A stretch of DNA of 32,926 bases from Psychrobacter sp. UBA3480 (GCF_002377945.1 NZ_DFQV01000013.1:41527-74452), one strand, 5' to 3'; shown: positions 6,980 to 15,841, counted from the stretch's first letter. A program made the numbers and translations. The notes: a model not told the origin generated them from the letters alone.

Positions 6980-8923
6980 ATGGCACTGATTCATTTAAAA
7001 GACATTCACTTAGCCTTTGGCGTCGCGCCTGTTCTTGATGGTATTGATTTTTCTATCAATACAGGCGAGCGTGTGTGCTTGATTGGCCGCAACGGCGAAG
7101 GTAAATCCACTTTGTTTAAACTGATCAATGGCTCATTGCAGCCTGACAGTGGTGAGATTATTACCAACAGTAGCATGCGTGTAGCGATGCTAGAGCAAGA
7201 CGTTCCTGAGACTAGCGGTCGCATATTAGACATCGTTATGGGCGGCAGTCGTCGCACGGCTGATTTGCTCATTAACTATAATAAGCAAGTCGATATGTGC
7301 GCGAATGGCGATATGGATGCCTGTGAGCATATGGCGACCCTACAGCATGATATCGATGCGGTACATGGCTGGGACCTAGAACGCGATGCCATGCGTCTGA
7401 TTACGACCATGGGCCTTAATCCAGAAGACGACTTATCATCTCTATCTGGTGGTCGTAAGCGCCGCGTGTTACTTGCTCGTGCGCTAGTTACCAAGCCTGA
7501 TGTACTACTACTAGATGAGCCAACCAACCATTTAGATGTTGAAAGTATCGAATGGTTAGAGCGCTTTTTGCTTGATTGGCAAGGCCTGACGTTGTTGTTC
7601 GTGACTCATGATAGAGCATTCGTAAATAAGCTATCGACTCGCATTATTGAGCTTGATCGTGGCCAATTGACCAGCTATGACGTAACACAAGGTGAAGGTG
7701 GTTACGCACGCTATCAAGAGCTAAAAGAGCTACAGTTGCAGGCTGAAGAAAAAAACAATGCCAACTTTGATAAAAAACTGGCACAAGAAGAAGTTTGGAT
7801 TCGCCAAGGTATCAAAGCACGTCGCACCCGTAATGAGGGCCGTGTCCGTGAACTAAAAGCCTTACGTGAAGAGCGTAGCGATCGCCGTGAGCAAGTGGGC
7901 AATGTAAATATCACAATGGGTCAAGGCGAGAAGAGCGGTAAGCTTGTCTGTAAAGTTAAAAACTTACATCTTGAATATGACGGCAACATATTAGTAGATG
8001 ATTTTACGACTACTATTATGCGTGGCGATAAAATTGGTATTGTCGGCCCTAACGGTGCTGGTAAAACTACGCTTATTAAAGCTCTACTCGATATGTCTGA
8101 TGATGAAGTTACCAAGTCTGGTAGTGTCGAATTAGGTACTAATCTGAAAATCGCATTCTTCGATCAGCTGCGTGATCAGTTAGACCTTGAAGCAAGCGTT
8201 GCACAAAACGTTTCGGAAGGTTCTGACTTTGTCGAAGTTGGCGGTCGCAAGACGCACATCATGAGCTACTTGCAAGATTTCTTATTTGCACCAGAGCGCG
8301 CACGTACACCTGTCAAAGCCTTGTCTGGTGGTGAGCGTAACCGAGTACTACTGGCCAAGCAGTTATTAAAACCTGCCAATATTTTGGTACTCGATGAGCC
8401 GACCAACGATTTGGATATGGCAACACTTGAGCTATTAGAAGAGTCAGTCGCCAGCTTTGGTGGTACGATTTTGCTAATCAGTCATGATCGTTCATTCATG
8501 GACAACGTCGTTACCTCTACGTGGGTGTTTGGAGAAGATGAAGATGGTAAAGGAGTGGTCAATGAGTATGTAGGTGGTTATCAAGAGTACCTCGTACAAA
8601 AGAACCGCGAAGAAGCATCTCGTGCTGCAAAAGCACCTGCCAACAATGCAGCAAGCAATAAAGCGACAAACAAGTCTGGCACAGCAGCGAAACCAAATAA
8701 GGCAGCCAAAAAGCTAAATTATAATGATCAACGCGAACTGGATAACTTGCCAAAAGAAATCGCTGCACTCGAAGCCGAACAAGCTCAATTGCAAGAAAAG
8801 CTGGCCGATGGCTCTTGGTTCAATACTGACTTTGATGCGGCGACAGCTGCTAGTGAGCGTCTCTTAACCATCGAAGATGAGATGATGCATAAGCTTGAAC
8901 GTTGGAGTGAGCTTGAAGGCTAG
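6980..8923 (+). CDS. uup: ABC-F family ATPase Uup
   Basis: A cytosolic ABC-F protein with two ATPase domains and no membrane part; Uup proteins act on ribosomes and affect precise excision of transposons. The first domain has Walker A GRNGEGKST (residues 36-44), signature LSGGRKRR and Walker B LLLDEPTNHLD. The second has GPNGAGKTT, LSGGERNR and LVLDEPTNDLD. A charged linker helix rich in Arg and Glu lies between them. The C-terminal 70 residues (from about KLNYNDQRELDNLPKEI) form the coiled coil typical of Uup, joined by an Ala/Asn/Lys-rich linker. I start at the ATG at 6980 (647 residues, starting MALIHLKDI). An upstream GTG at 6902 would add 26 residues unlike the family. It is monocistronic. 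Confidence 0.93.
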   Translation: MALIHLKDIHLAFGVAPVLDGIDFSINTGERVCLIGRNGEGKSTLFKLINGSLQPDSGEIITNSSMRVAMLEQDVPETSGRILDIVMGGSRRTADLLINYNKQVDMCANGDMDACEHMATLQHDIDAVHGWDLERDAMRLITTMGLNPEDDLSSLSGGRKRRVLLARALVTKPDVLLLDEPTNHLDVESIEWLERFLLDWQGLTLLFVTHDRAFVNKLSTRIIELDRGQLTSYDVTQGEGGYARYQELKELQLQAEEKNNANFDKKLAQEEVWIRQGIKARRTRNEGRVRELKALREERSDRREQVGNVNITMGQGEKSGKLVCKVKNLHLEYDGNILVDDFTTTIMRGDKIGIVGPNGAGKTTLIKALLDMSDDEVTKSGSVELGTNLKIAFFDQLRDQLDLEASVAQNVSEGSDFVEVGGRKTHIMSYLQDFLFAPERARTPVKALSGGERNRVLLAKQLLKPANILVLDEPTNDLDMATLELLEESVASFGGTILLISHDRSFMDNVVTSTWVFGEDEDGKGVVNEYVGGYQEYLVQKNREEASRAAKAPANNAASNKATNKSGTAAKPNKAAKKLNYNDQRELDNLPKEIAALEAEQAQLQEKLADGSWFNTDFDAATAASERLLTIEDEMMHKLERWSELEG

Positions 8924-9037
8924 TATTGGCAACTCTCTAGCTGAATTTATTGGAATATCGCATATGTACTTTGCATTGCGTATTTCGATAAATAAGTTCC
9001 TGATAGCCTGACAAAACATTATTAATTATTGTGAAGA

Positions 9038-9075
9038 AATCACCACTTTATTATATAGAGTGGTGATATTTGTTT
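9038..9075 (+). terminator. Putative uup terminator
   Basis: ATCACCACT (9039-9047) pairs perfectly with AGTGGTGAT (9059-9067), followed by a broken T run. It lies 115 nt past the uup stop, farther than usual. Confidence 0.5.
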
Positions 9076-9365
9076 TACAGCAACTTACAAAGTAGTTAGA
9101 TGGTGAAAGTTAGTGAACATTCCCTTAATTTCAAGTATCATTCGCTATTGCTGAAAATCCTTATTATTTATAAGGTCATCACATCATAATCCTTGTTAAA
9201 GCAAAGTTAGCGTTAAACGTTGATAATCCAACTGTTTTGGTTTGATTGTCATATTCAACCTTCTAATATGTCCTACTGAGGTTGCTTTATTTTTAACGCA
9301 ATAATTTATTTTATCACCGAAATAGCTTAGAATAGCAACAATTAGCAAAATTAGGCACAGCTAAA

Positions 9366-9419
9366 GTGGCTTGATATTGTATATTTTCTAAGCCACAAAC
9401 CCAGTGTGGGATAATCCCA
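9366..9419 (+). promoter_or_regulatory. Inverted repeats in the petABC leader
   Basis: GTGGCTT (9366-9372) pairs with AAGCCAC (9390-9396). It is followed by a near-palindrome TGGGAT-A-ATCCCA (9407-9419) ending 25 nt before the petA ATG. Either could be an operator or a leader RNA structure. Confidence 0.4.
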
Positions 9420-9444
9420 TTTCATTCACCTGGAGGAAGTATTA

Positions 9445-10029
9445 ATGAGCCAAGCCGAAGGCGTTAATGTACAACGCCGTAGAGTTCTTATTGCCTCAAC
9501 TGCCGCGATTGGTGCAGCTGGGGTAGCTGCCGTGGCGACACCTTTTGTCCGTTCTTGGTATCCAAGCGCTAAAGCTGAGGCTGCAGGGGCTGCAGTGACC
9601 CAAGATATTGGTTCTATCGAAGATGGACAAATGATCGTTGTCAAATACCGTGGTAAACCCATTTATGTGGTTAAGCGCACCGAAGACATGGTTGCAGGAC
9701 TAGAGTCAGTCAAACCTCTATTATCTGATCCTGAGTCTGATGCGTCTCTACAACCTGAATATTGCAAAAATCCTACTCGCTCTTTAGATCCAACCGTATT
9801 GGTTGTCGAAGGCGTTTGCACACATTTGGGCTGTGCACCAAACTACCGTCCTGATGTGGGCGCGGTGGATTTAGGTGGTAATGATTGGTACGGCGGATTT
9901 TTCTGTCCGTGTCACGGGTCAAAATATGACTTAGCAGGTCGCGTGTATAGCGGCGTCCCTGCACCACTTAATTTACCCGTTCCAGAATATGGTATGGATG
10001 GTACCATCTTGACGGTTGGGGAGGCTTAA
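9445..10029 (+). CDS. petA: Ubiquinol-cytochrome c reductase Rieske iron-sulfur subunit
   Basis: The Rieske [2Fe-2S] subunit of the cytochrome bc1 complex, which takes an electron from ubiquinol at the Qo site and passes it to cytochrome c1. It is anchored in the inner membrane with its cluster domain in the periplasm. The cluster ligands are in CTHLGC (C125, H127, C130) and CPCHGS (C154, C156, H157). The N-terminus has a twin-arginine run (R11-R13) followed by an uncleaved hydrophobic helix (about 14-33), as expected for Tat export of Rieske proteins. The 194 residues are normal. ATG at 9445 follows a strong GGAGG site (9432-9436). It is the first gene of petABC: petB starts one base after its stop codon. 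Confidence 0.96.
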   Translation: MSQAEGVNVQRRRVLIASTAAIGAAGVAAVATPFVRSWYPSAKAEAAGAAVTQDIGSIEDGQMIVVKYRGKPIYVVKRTEDMVAGLESVKPLLSDPESDASLQPEYCKNPTRSLDPTVLVVEGVCTHLGCAPNYRPDVGAVDLGGNDWYGGFFCPCHGSKYDLAGRVYSGVPAPLNLPVPEYGMDGTILTVGEA

Positions 10030-10030
10030 T

Positions 10031-11257
10031 ATGAGTATGGGTAAAAAGTTAATGCATTGGGTGGACGCGCGTTTTCCAGCGACCGAAACCTATGAATACC
10101 ATATGTCAAAGTACTACGCACCAAAGAACTTTAACTTTTGGTACTTCTTTGGCGTGCTATCAATGATTGTATTGGTCAACCAATTGGTGACTGGTATATG
10201 GCTTACGATGATGTACAACCCAAGTGCCGAAGGGGCATTTGCGTCTGTTGAATACATCATGCGTGACGTAAAAGGTGGTTGGCTCATTCGCTATATGCAC
10301 TCAACCGGCGCATCTGCATTTTTCGTCGTTGTATACCTGCATATGTTTAGAGCCTTGCTATACGGTTCATACCAAAAACCTCGTGAGCTTATCTGGCTCA
10401 TCGGTATGGGTATCTACCTAGCACTTATGGCAGAAGGTTTCTTCGGTTACCTACTACCTTGGGGCAACATGTCATTCTGGGGTGCTCAGGTTATCTTGAA
10501 CTTACCTGCAGCGCTACCTGTTATTGGTGATGGCCTTGCTGAATGGGTACGTGGTGACTATATCATCTCTGGTATTACCCTAAACCGTTTCTTCGCTCTA
10601 CACGTTGTTGCTATTCCATTAGTACTCGTGGGCCTAGTATTTATGCATATTGTGGCGTTGCACCATGTGGGTTCGAACAACCCTGATGGTATCGACATCA
10701 AAAAGCTAAAAGACAAAAATGGTGTGCCTTTAGACGGTATCGAATTCCATCCGTACTACACTGTGCATGACATGGTTGGTATCGTAGTATTCTTTATCTG
10801 TTTCTTTGCAGTGGTATTCTTCTTCCCAGAAGGCGGCGGTTTCTTCCTTGAGCCACCAAACTTTGAGACAGCGAACTCACTGAAAACACCAGCACATATT
10901 GCACCAGTCTGGTACTACACACCGTTCTACGCTATCTTACGTGCGGTTCCTGATAAGCTTGGCGGTGTCGTCGCGATGGGTGCTGCAATTGCCGTACTAT
11001 TCTTGATACCATGGCTGGATAGGTCACCAGTACGTTCTATACGCTATAAAGGCATATTGTCTAAGATTGCTTTAACAGTATTTGCGATTAGCTTTGTCGT
11101 ACTAGGCTACTTGGGTGCAACCCCAACGACTCCAACAGCGACCTTGATGGCTCGTATATTTACGATTCTATATTTCTTGTTCTTCTTGCTGATGCCATTC
11201 TACACTGCCATTGAGAAGTGCAAACAGCCACCAGAACGCGTTACCGGAGGTCACTAA
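10031..11257 (+). CDS. petB: Ubiquinol-cytochrome c reductase cytochrome b subunit
   Basis: The membrane core of the bc1 complex, carrying both b hemes and both quinone sites. In the 408-residue product the heme ligands are H90 and H104 in helix B and H191 and H206 in helix D. The two helix-D histidines are 15 apart rather than the 14 of mitochondrial cytochrome b. The Qo motif that reads PEWY in mitochondria reads PVWY here (in HIAPVWYYTP). GSNNPDG and LLPWGNMSFWGAQV are classic. I start at the ATG at 10031, one base after petA, with GGGGAGG just upstream inside petA. A TTG frame start at 10016 is less likely, and a second ATG at 10037 is possible. The stop overlaps petC (TAATG). Confidence 0.96.
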   Translation: MSMGKKLMHWVDARFPATETYEYHMSKYYAPKNFNFWYFFGVLSMIVLVNQLVTGIWLTMMYNPSAEGAFASVEYIMRDVKGGWLIRYMHSTGASAFFVVVYLHMFRALLYGSYQKPRELIWLIGMGIYLALMAEGFFGYLLPWGNMSFWGAQVILNLPAALPVIGDGLAEWVRGDYIISGITLNRFFALHVVAIPLVLVGLVFMHIVALHHVGSNNPDGIDIKKLKDKNGVPLDGIEFHPYYTVHDMVGIVVFFICFFAVVFFFPEGGGFFLEPPNFETANSLKTPAHIAPVWYYTPFYAILRAVPDKLGGVVAMGAAIAVLFLIPWLDRSPVRSIRYKGILSKIALTVFAISFVVLGYLGATPTTPTATLMARIFTILYFLFFLLMPFYTAIEKCKQPPERVTGGH

Positions 11258-11970
11258 TGAACACGCTAATTAAATCCCTAGTTGGTCTAGGCTTAGGCGC
11301 GGCATTGACGTTGACTGCTGGTACAGCAATGGCTGAAGGCAGTGGTTGCGGCACGTTTACTAATGCTGAAGGCGTTGAAGAGCATTTGGCTTGTAGTACT
11401 GCTCCTATTGATTTTACCAATAAGGGCTCACTACAAAACGGTGCAAAAATCTTTATGAACTACTGTGCTGGGTGTCACTCAGCCAAATATGTTCGTCATT
11501 CTCGTATTGCACAAGATTTAGAGATACCGCCTGAGTTAGTCGAAAAGTACCTAATGGTTACTACCGATCAAATCGGTGACCACATCACTGCTGAGATAGA
11601 TCCTGAGATTCAAGCATCTTGGTTTGGCGCAGCGCCGCCTGATCTATCACTTGAGACACGTCTACGTGGCGACGACTGGGTATATACTTACCTACTATCG
11701 TTCTATGAAGATCCAAGCCGTCCTTGGGGTGCAAACAACTTAGTACTGGCCAATGCAGCGATGCCTCACGTATTGCATAACATGCAAGAAGAGTTGAGCC
11801 AAGAAGAGTTTGAATCTGAAGTTGGTGACTTGGTTAACTTTATGGCGTGGATGGGTGAACCTGCTCGCCATGACCGTCAAGTCATTGGTTTCTTCGTAAT
11901 TCTATTCTTATTAGTACTGCTCATCCCAGTTTACTTATTGAATAAAGAATTCTGGAAAGATGTCAAATAA
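11257..11970 (+). CDS. petC: Ubiquinol-cytochrome c reductase cytochrome c1 subunit
   Basis: The membrane-anchored c-type cytochrome of the bc1 complex that delivers electrons to soluble or membrane cytochrome c. A signal peptide (1 to about 26, ending AMA) precedes the mature protein. Heme attachment is at C70-A-G-C73-H74 and the axial methionine is M169 in AAMPHV. A C-terminal anchor helix (about 210-227) is followed by NKEFWKDVK. I start at the ATG at 11257, which overlaps the last base of the petB stop codon (TAATG) and has CCGGAGG upstream. The frame extends upstream to 11218 but those residues lack signal character. The 237 residues match gammaproteobacterial cytochrome c1. Last gene of the operon. 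Confidence 0.96.
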   Translation: MNTLIKSLVGLGLGAALTLTAGTAMAEGSGCGTFTNAEGVEEHLACSTAPIDFTNKGSLQNGAKIFMNYCAGCHSAKYVRHSRIAQDLEIPPELVEKYLMVTTDQIGDHITAEIDPEIQASWFGAAPPDLSLETRLRGDDWVYTYLLSFYEDPSRPWGANNLVLANAAMPHVLHNMQEELSQEEFESEVGDLVNFMAWMGEPARHDRQVIGFFVILFLLVLLIPVYLLNKEFWKDVK

Positions 11971-12000
11971 GTCATCGTCAGCAGATAGTTCTGAGAAATA

Positions 12001-12030
12001 AAAAAGGCACTACTTCGGTAGTGCTTTTTT
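12001..12030 (+). terminator. petABC terminator with UUCG tetraloop
   Basis: AAGGCACTAC (12004-12013), the very stable tetraloop TTCG (12014-12017) closed by C-G, GTAGTGC and a T run. It lies 30 nt after petC. Confidence 0.93.
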
Positions 12031-12106
12031 GTGCTTTGATATAGAGCATAAATACTAGATATACCGTAAAATAAGCCACTCAGCGCTAATGTTTACGTAC
12101 ACTACC

Positions 12107-12135
12107 TTGATAAACGTTGCGAGTTTGTTTACGAT
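12107..12135 (+). promoter_or_regulatory. Candidate sspA promoter
   Basis: TTGATA (12107-12112), a 17-nt spacer and TACGAT (12130-12135) lie 30 nt before the sspA ATG, between the petABC terminator and sspA. This suggests sspA is transcribed separately from petABC. Confidence 0.55.
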
Positions 12136-12165
12136 GACAACCTTCACTATTAACATTAGGCTTTC

Positions 12166-12780
12166 ATGATTGATGCGAATGACATTCCAAGTAGTCAGCT
12201 AATTTTGTATGCTGATGACGGCTACGACAGTCATGTGGTACGCCTATTACTTGAAGAAAAAAAGCTCGCTTACTATTTGTCTCGCTTACATTCTGAGCGC
12301 CCTGAAGATTTGACTGAGCTAAACCCTTATCATACCTTGCCTGTATTGCAGCAGCGTGAGATTGCGCTTTATGAGATTAACGTCATTTTTGAGTACCTTG
12401 AAGAGCGTTATCACACAAACAAATTGCTCCCTGAGACACCGCAAGAGCGTGCACAGTTTCGCCAATTGGCTTGGCGCATTCAACGTGATTGGTTAGTACT
12501 TGGCAAGCGTCTGCTGACGCATCCAGATAGCTTTAATAAAGCACAGGCTGCCGTTGCCAAAAAACAGCTCAGTGATTCGTTGATTACTCTGTCACCGCTG
12601 TTCGCTCATAAGCCTTATTTTATGGCTGATGAGTTTGGTTGGTGTGACGTGTTATTAGCACCACTATTATGGCGATTAGATGAGATGGGGATTGAGCTGC
12701 CACGTGCCATTAGCCGTCCATTGTTCGAATACCAAACGAGAGTGTTTGAGCGTAGTAGCTTCCAAAAAAGCGTGCGTTGA
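12166..12780 (+). CDS. sspA: Stringent starvation protein A
   Basis: An RNA polymerase-associated protein with a glutathione S-transferase fold that is important in stationary phase and starvation. The 204 residues show an N-terminal thioredoxin-like half (LILYADDGYDSHVVRLLLEE) with the NPYHTLPVL loop (NPYGTVPTL in E. coli) and the YEINVIFEYLEERY segment. An all-helical C-terminal half follows. The E. coli-type 'ES' after the Leu-rich strand reads 'YEIN' here. The ATG at 12166 has only a weak AGG site. It is followed after 132 nt by sspB, the usual arrangement in gammaproteobacteria, and preceded by petABC, also a conserved order. Confidence 0.92.
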   Translation: MIDANDIPSSQLILYADDGYDSHVVRLLLEEKKLAYYLSRLHSERPEDLTELNPYHTLPVLQQREIALYEINVIFEYLEERYHTNKLLPETPQERAQFRQLAWRIQRDWLVLGKRLLTHPDSFNKAQAAVAKKQLSDSLITLSPLFAHKPYFMADEFGWCDVLLAPLLWRLDEMGIELPRAISRPLFEYQTRVFERSSFQKSVR

Positions 12781-12912
12781 TTAGACAAGTATCGAAAGCT
12801 GTCCTAAAATAAAGTATAAATAAGATAGACGTTAATTAGCATTTGTCATTTGATAAATTGCTGAACGAGATATTTTTCATTATTAAAAATTATTAGTATA
12901 GGAAATCATTAG

Positions 12913-13350
12913 ATGAGCGAAACCACCTCTATTACACCTACCCGCCCTTATATGGTACGCGCACTATATCAATGGATAGAAGACAACGCTCTGACACCAT
13001 ACTTGATGGTCGATGCCACTGCTGACAATGTGCAAATACCAACCGAGCATGTGCAAGACGGTCGTATCGTATTGAATATCGCTAGCCGTGCTACTGGTAA
13101 CATGAGTATGGAAAATGACTATATTCATTTTAGCGCGCGTTTTGGTGGTGTATCACAAGAAATCTGGGTACCGCTTACTGCGGTGATGGGTATCTATGCA
13201 AAAGAGAACTCACAGGGTATGTTTTTCGATCCAAAAGAGTATGACAACTATCAGCCAGAAGACGACTCAGCACCAATGTCTAACAACAGTCCTGCTAAAG
13301 CGCCTAAACCAAAGCGCGATAATAAAGCGGGTTTAAAGGTCTTAAAGTAG
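12913..13350 (+). CDS. sspB: ClpXP protease specificity-enhancing factor SspB
   Basis: An adaptor that binds ssrA-tagged proteins and RseA fragments and hands them to ClpXP. The 145 residues start with the conserved TRPYMVRALYQWIEDNALTP and continue through LNIASRATGNM and the substrate-groove strand IHFSARFGGVSQEIWVPL. A Pro/Asp/Lys-rich flexible tail (about 107-137) ends in KAGLKVLK, matching the LRVVK-type ClpX-binding peptide at the end of E. coli SspB. Both adaptor ends are therefore intact. ATG at 12913 follows a GGAAA stretch. It is convergent with dcd; a shared bidirectional terminator lies between. Confidence 0.93.
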   Translation: MSETTSITPTRPYMVRALYQWIEDNALTPYLMVDATADNVQIPTEHVQDGRIVLNIASRATGNMSMENDYIHFSARFGGVSQEIWVPLTAVMGIYAKENSQGMFFDPKEYDNYQPEDDSAPMSNNSPAKAPKPKRDNKAGLKVLK

Positions 13351-13397
13351 AAAATCTTGAAATAAATAGAACCTTAGACCAATTCTATTTAACCCAA

Positions 13398-13436
13398 TAA
13401 AAAAGCTAGCCATATTTAATATGACTAGCTTTTTTA
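13398..13436. terminator. Bidirectional terminator between sspB and dcd
   Basis: AAAAAGCTAG, one mismatch, CATAT, loop TTA, ATATG, one mismatch and CTAGCTTTTT form a long stem with A and T runs on both sides. It serves sspB on the plus strand and dcd on the minus strand. Confidence 0.9.
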
Positions 13437-13499
13437 TTAACTATTTAAAGGCTTATTAACTTTCTATAACTGATAAGCTTTTAAACGGACGCCTACTGA

Positions 13500-14075
13500 T
13501 TAGGTTCTTGGCAGTGTCACGCCGCGCTGACCTTGGTATTTACCACCACGATCTTTATAACTGGTCTCACAGACATCATCAGCATCGCTTTGGAAAAACA
13601 GCATTTGTGCCACGCCTTCGCCAGCATAGATACGGGCTGGCAGATTGGTGGTATTACTAAACTCTAAAGTGACGTGCCCTTCCCACTCAGGCTCAAGCGG
13701 CGTTACGTTGACAATAATACCGCAGCGCGCGTAAGTCGACTTACCTAGGCAAATAGTCAATACATCACGCGGAATACGGAAGTACTCCATAGTACGGGCT
13801 AAAGCAAACGAATTAGGTGGAATTATACACTCGTCACCAACGATATCGATAAAGCTTTTATCATCAAAGTTTTTAGGATCAACGACTACTGAATGTACGT
13901 TGGTAAAAACTTTAAACTCAGGAGCACAGCGCACATCATAACCGTAGCTTGAGGTACCGTAGCTAACCAAACGCTCACCTGCATCATTAAAGCGTACTTG
14001 ACCTGGCTCGTATGGCTCAATCATGCCGTGCTCTTCGGCCATTTTACGAATCCATCGGTCAGACTTAATAGACAT
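13500..14075 (-). CDS. dcd: dCTP deaminase
   Basis: Deaminates dCTP to dUTP, which dUTPase turns into the dUMP needed for thymidylate; a soluble homotrimeric enzyme. The 191 residues match E. coli Dcd (193). [10 protein letters not shown] contains the conserved Ser and Arg of the nucleotide site, and [15 protein letters not shown] contains the catalytic glutamate. SSYGYDVRC and the C-terminal GGKYQGQRG nucleotide-closing tail are present. In Pseudomonas dcd sits directly beside mrp; here two uncharacterised genes lie between. It is transcribed alone, with the terminator shared with sspB. Confidence 0.95.
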   Translation of the reverse strand: MSIKSDRWIRKMAEEHGMIEPYEPGQVRFNDAGERLVSYGTSSYGYDVRCAPEFKVFTNVHSVVVDPKNFDDKSFIDIVGDECIIPPNSFALARTMEYFRIPRDVLTICLGKSTYARCGIIVNVTPLEPEWEGHVTLEFSNTTNLPARIYAGEGVAQMLFFQSDADDVCETSYKDRGGKYQGQRGVTLPRT

Positions 14076-14203
14076 TGTTGTTCCTTAGCAAATATTTAAT
14101 AGCGACGATTATACGGAATTGATGGCTCAATTTATAGAGGAGCGGCTACTTAAAACTGAATACAGCCAATAATCTCATTTACCCCCATGTTATATCTCAG
14201 AAG

Positions 14204-15391
14204 CTACCATTTAGCAAAATGTTCTTCTGCGAGCCCCATGACATTATCAAGCCTAATAACTTCATCCCTTATTCGAATTTCACCATTATAAAACCCTATC
14301 CACTGCTCAAAGATACTGGCTATCACACCAAAATTATCGGTCTTTTTATAGACAGTAATCGGTGTGAAGCTCAAATCAATATCAACATTGCCCCACCCGA
14401 GATTTTGATGATAGATACGCCATGGCTTTGAGATGCTAGCGTCAGTTTCTACATTTTCTATACTTGGCTCAAGACTATCTGGCTGACTTGATCGAATATT
14501 TGAACCCTCACGAGCAAACATAACGGGTGGTAAATAGAATATCTGCCCATCAAGCCAGCAAGCATTTTCACTGGCTCCTGTCTCATTGACACCCATAGAC
14601 AGATTGAGCAAAAAGTGACGGCCATCTGACAAATAGCTAGTGATACAGCTCCAAAACCAATTGGTCTCATGACGCATATAGCCGAGCGTCCAATCTAGAT
14701 TGGCAATAGTGGCATCGGTGAACGTTATTTTTTGAGGTTGAGCGTCAGGAGCATCAGGAGCATCAGGAGCATCAGGAGCATCAGTATGAAATTTTGAATT
14801 GGCTTTGATAAGTAAGTGTCCAGATAGTGCGGTCAACGGCTCTTTTTGCGTAAACGTCCAGCCACGCCTACCAGTGGGCGTACATATGGCTAACGGTTGT
14901 GCGCTTCGTGCTAACGCTGCCGTGACTGCAACATACTGATTGTCGAGCGCAATATTCATCTGAGTAGGACTGAAATCCAAGGTGACGCTAAGCTTTGTAT
15001 GTGTAAATGCCATCTGCCCTTGATAACCATCACCGTCTAAGTGCGTATGATGCGTCAAAGGCTGTAGCGCCTCACAGACTTCCAGCTGCTGAGTATCCTC
15101 ATTATAAATGTAAACGAAAGCACTAGTCGCAAGCTTAATCGCTGCGAGCGCGAGGCACACTCGATAAGGAGGCTGAAGTATCTGAATGAAGCAGAATTGG
15201 TTGGCTTTTAGTTCTTTACGCCAGTTAGGTAAGGATTTTTGTGAAATGAGATGACTATAATAGTCTAAGTAGTTGATACTTTTGACTTGGAAGAAAACAC
15301 CAAAAACAGGCTGACCATTTTGGATAAGATATTCGAGATTTGCCAGTTTTAAGTTTGCGGCAGTATACAGTTTGTCGTGGCTTTTATTCAT
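14204..15391 (-). CDS. DUF2804-like protein
   Basis: I recognise this as probably DUF2804. It shows the central DWTLGYMRHETNWFWSC segment (the family reads roughly DWT-G-xxR-T-W-W) and the closing LAEEHFAKW, much like the family's EDHYAKW ending. No function is established and I see no catalytic motif I can name. There is no signal peptide, and the sequence is rich in beta strands and aromatic residues. At 395 residues it is somewhat long. An in-frame run of Asp-Ala-Pro units, coded by a 9-nt tandem repeat at 14742-14786, sits in an otherwise variable linker. It follows the 145-residue gene by 12 nt, so the two are probably cotranscribed. Confidence 0.65.
   Translation of the reverse strand: MNKSHDKLYTAANLKLANLEYLIQNGQPVFGVFFQVKSINYLDYYSHLISQKSLPNWRKELKANQFCFIQILQPPYRVCLALAAIKLATSAFVYIYNEDTQQLEVCEALQPLTHHTHLDGDGYQGQMAFTHTKLSVTLDFSPTQMNIALDNQYVAVTAALARSAQPLAICTPTGRRGWTFTQKEPLTALSGHLLIKANSKFHTDAPDAPDAPDAPDAQPQKITFTDATIANLDWTLGYMRHETNWFWSCITSYLSDGRHFLLNLSMGVNETGASENACWLDGQIFYLPPVMFAREGSNIRSSQPDSLEPSIENVETDASISKPWRIYHQNLGWGNVDIDLSFTPITVYKKTDNFGVIASIFEQWIGFYNGEIRIRDEVIRLDNVMGLAEEHFAKW
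14742..14786. repeat. 9-nt tandem repeat inside the DUF2804-like gene
   Basis: Five copies of GCATCAGGA in a row, the first with one change and the last with its final two bases altered. They code for Asp-Ala-Pro units on the minus strand. The unit is a multiple of three, so gain or loss of copies keeps the frame. Confidence 0.95.
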
Positions 15392-15403
15392 GATATCGGC
15401 ATC

Positions 15404-15841
15404 CTAGCCAAATTTTTCTAAAGGTACTATCTGTCCTTGATAGCTTACGGTGCTAAGTGAAATTCTTCTTTTTGCCTGTACAGCACTCACAAAAAATGCT
15501 TCAGTTATCACCTTAACTTCAATATTGGTTAATCCATCTGCTAGTGTTTCTGTAACATTGATTGATGCAAGCGCACTCACCCATAAAAAGTGTCTTGGAA
15601 ACTTTTTTAACAGCTCAGCGAGAGCCTTTGTGAATTTGTTAAAATCGGCAATTACCATTCGGCGATTGCTAAAGTCAGCATTAATCTGATAGCGTTTGCT
15701 ACTGCCATCTTTATAGTAGCAAACGGCAATCAACTGATTGTTTGAGAGTTCAATAATGTATATCGGTGGGCGAAATAATCGTAAGACTCTATGCTGCTTG
15801 GGAGTATTGTCTAAATGGCTTTGATAAATAGATAAGTTCAA
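15404..15841 (-). CDS. Uncharacterised 145-residue protein
   Basis: I do not recognise this protein with confidence. It has no signal peptide or membrane segment. The second half (LWVSALASINVTE, then GLTNIEVKVITEAFFVSAVQ) has a faint resemblance to the MreB segment that reads roughly G-(I/V)-P-S-G-(I/V)-T-x-V-E-x-x-A-(V/I)-x-E-A-x-x-x-A-G-A. A degenerate actin-like fold fragment is therefore one idea, but no nucleotide-binding motif is visible. The stop lies 12 nt before the DUF2804-like gene, which suggests one transcript. Between dcd and mrp this pair has no partner whose function explains it. Confidence 0.6.
   Translation of the reverse strand: MNLSIYQSHLDNTPKQHRVLRLFRPPIYIIELSNNQLIAVCYYKDGSSKRYQINADFSNRRMVIADFNKFTKALAELLKKFPRHFLWVSALASINVTETLADGLTNIEVKVITEAFFVSAVQAKRRISLSTVSYQGQIVPLEKFG

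Larger units (their letters stand above)
8924..9444. other. Spacer between uup and petABC
   Basis: 521 nt with no ORF I can support. It holds a terminator-like hairpin near 9039-9067, and close to petA two inverted repeats annotated separately. The middle is AT-rich, with no clear promoter that I would place. Confidence 0.6.

Noticed and set aside
14742..14786. Repeat array considered as a CRISPR
   Set aside because: Units are 9 nt, contiguous and without spacers, and lie inside a coding frame.
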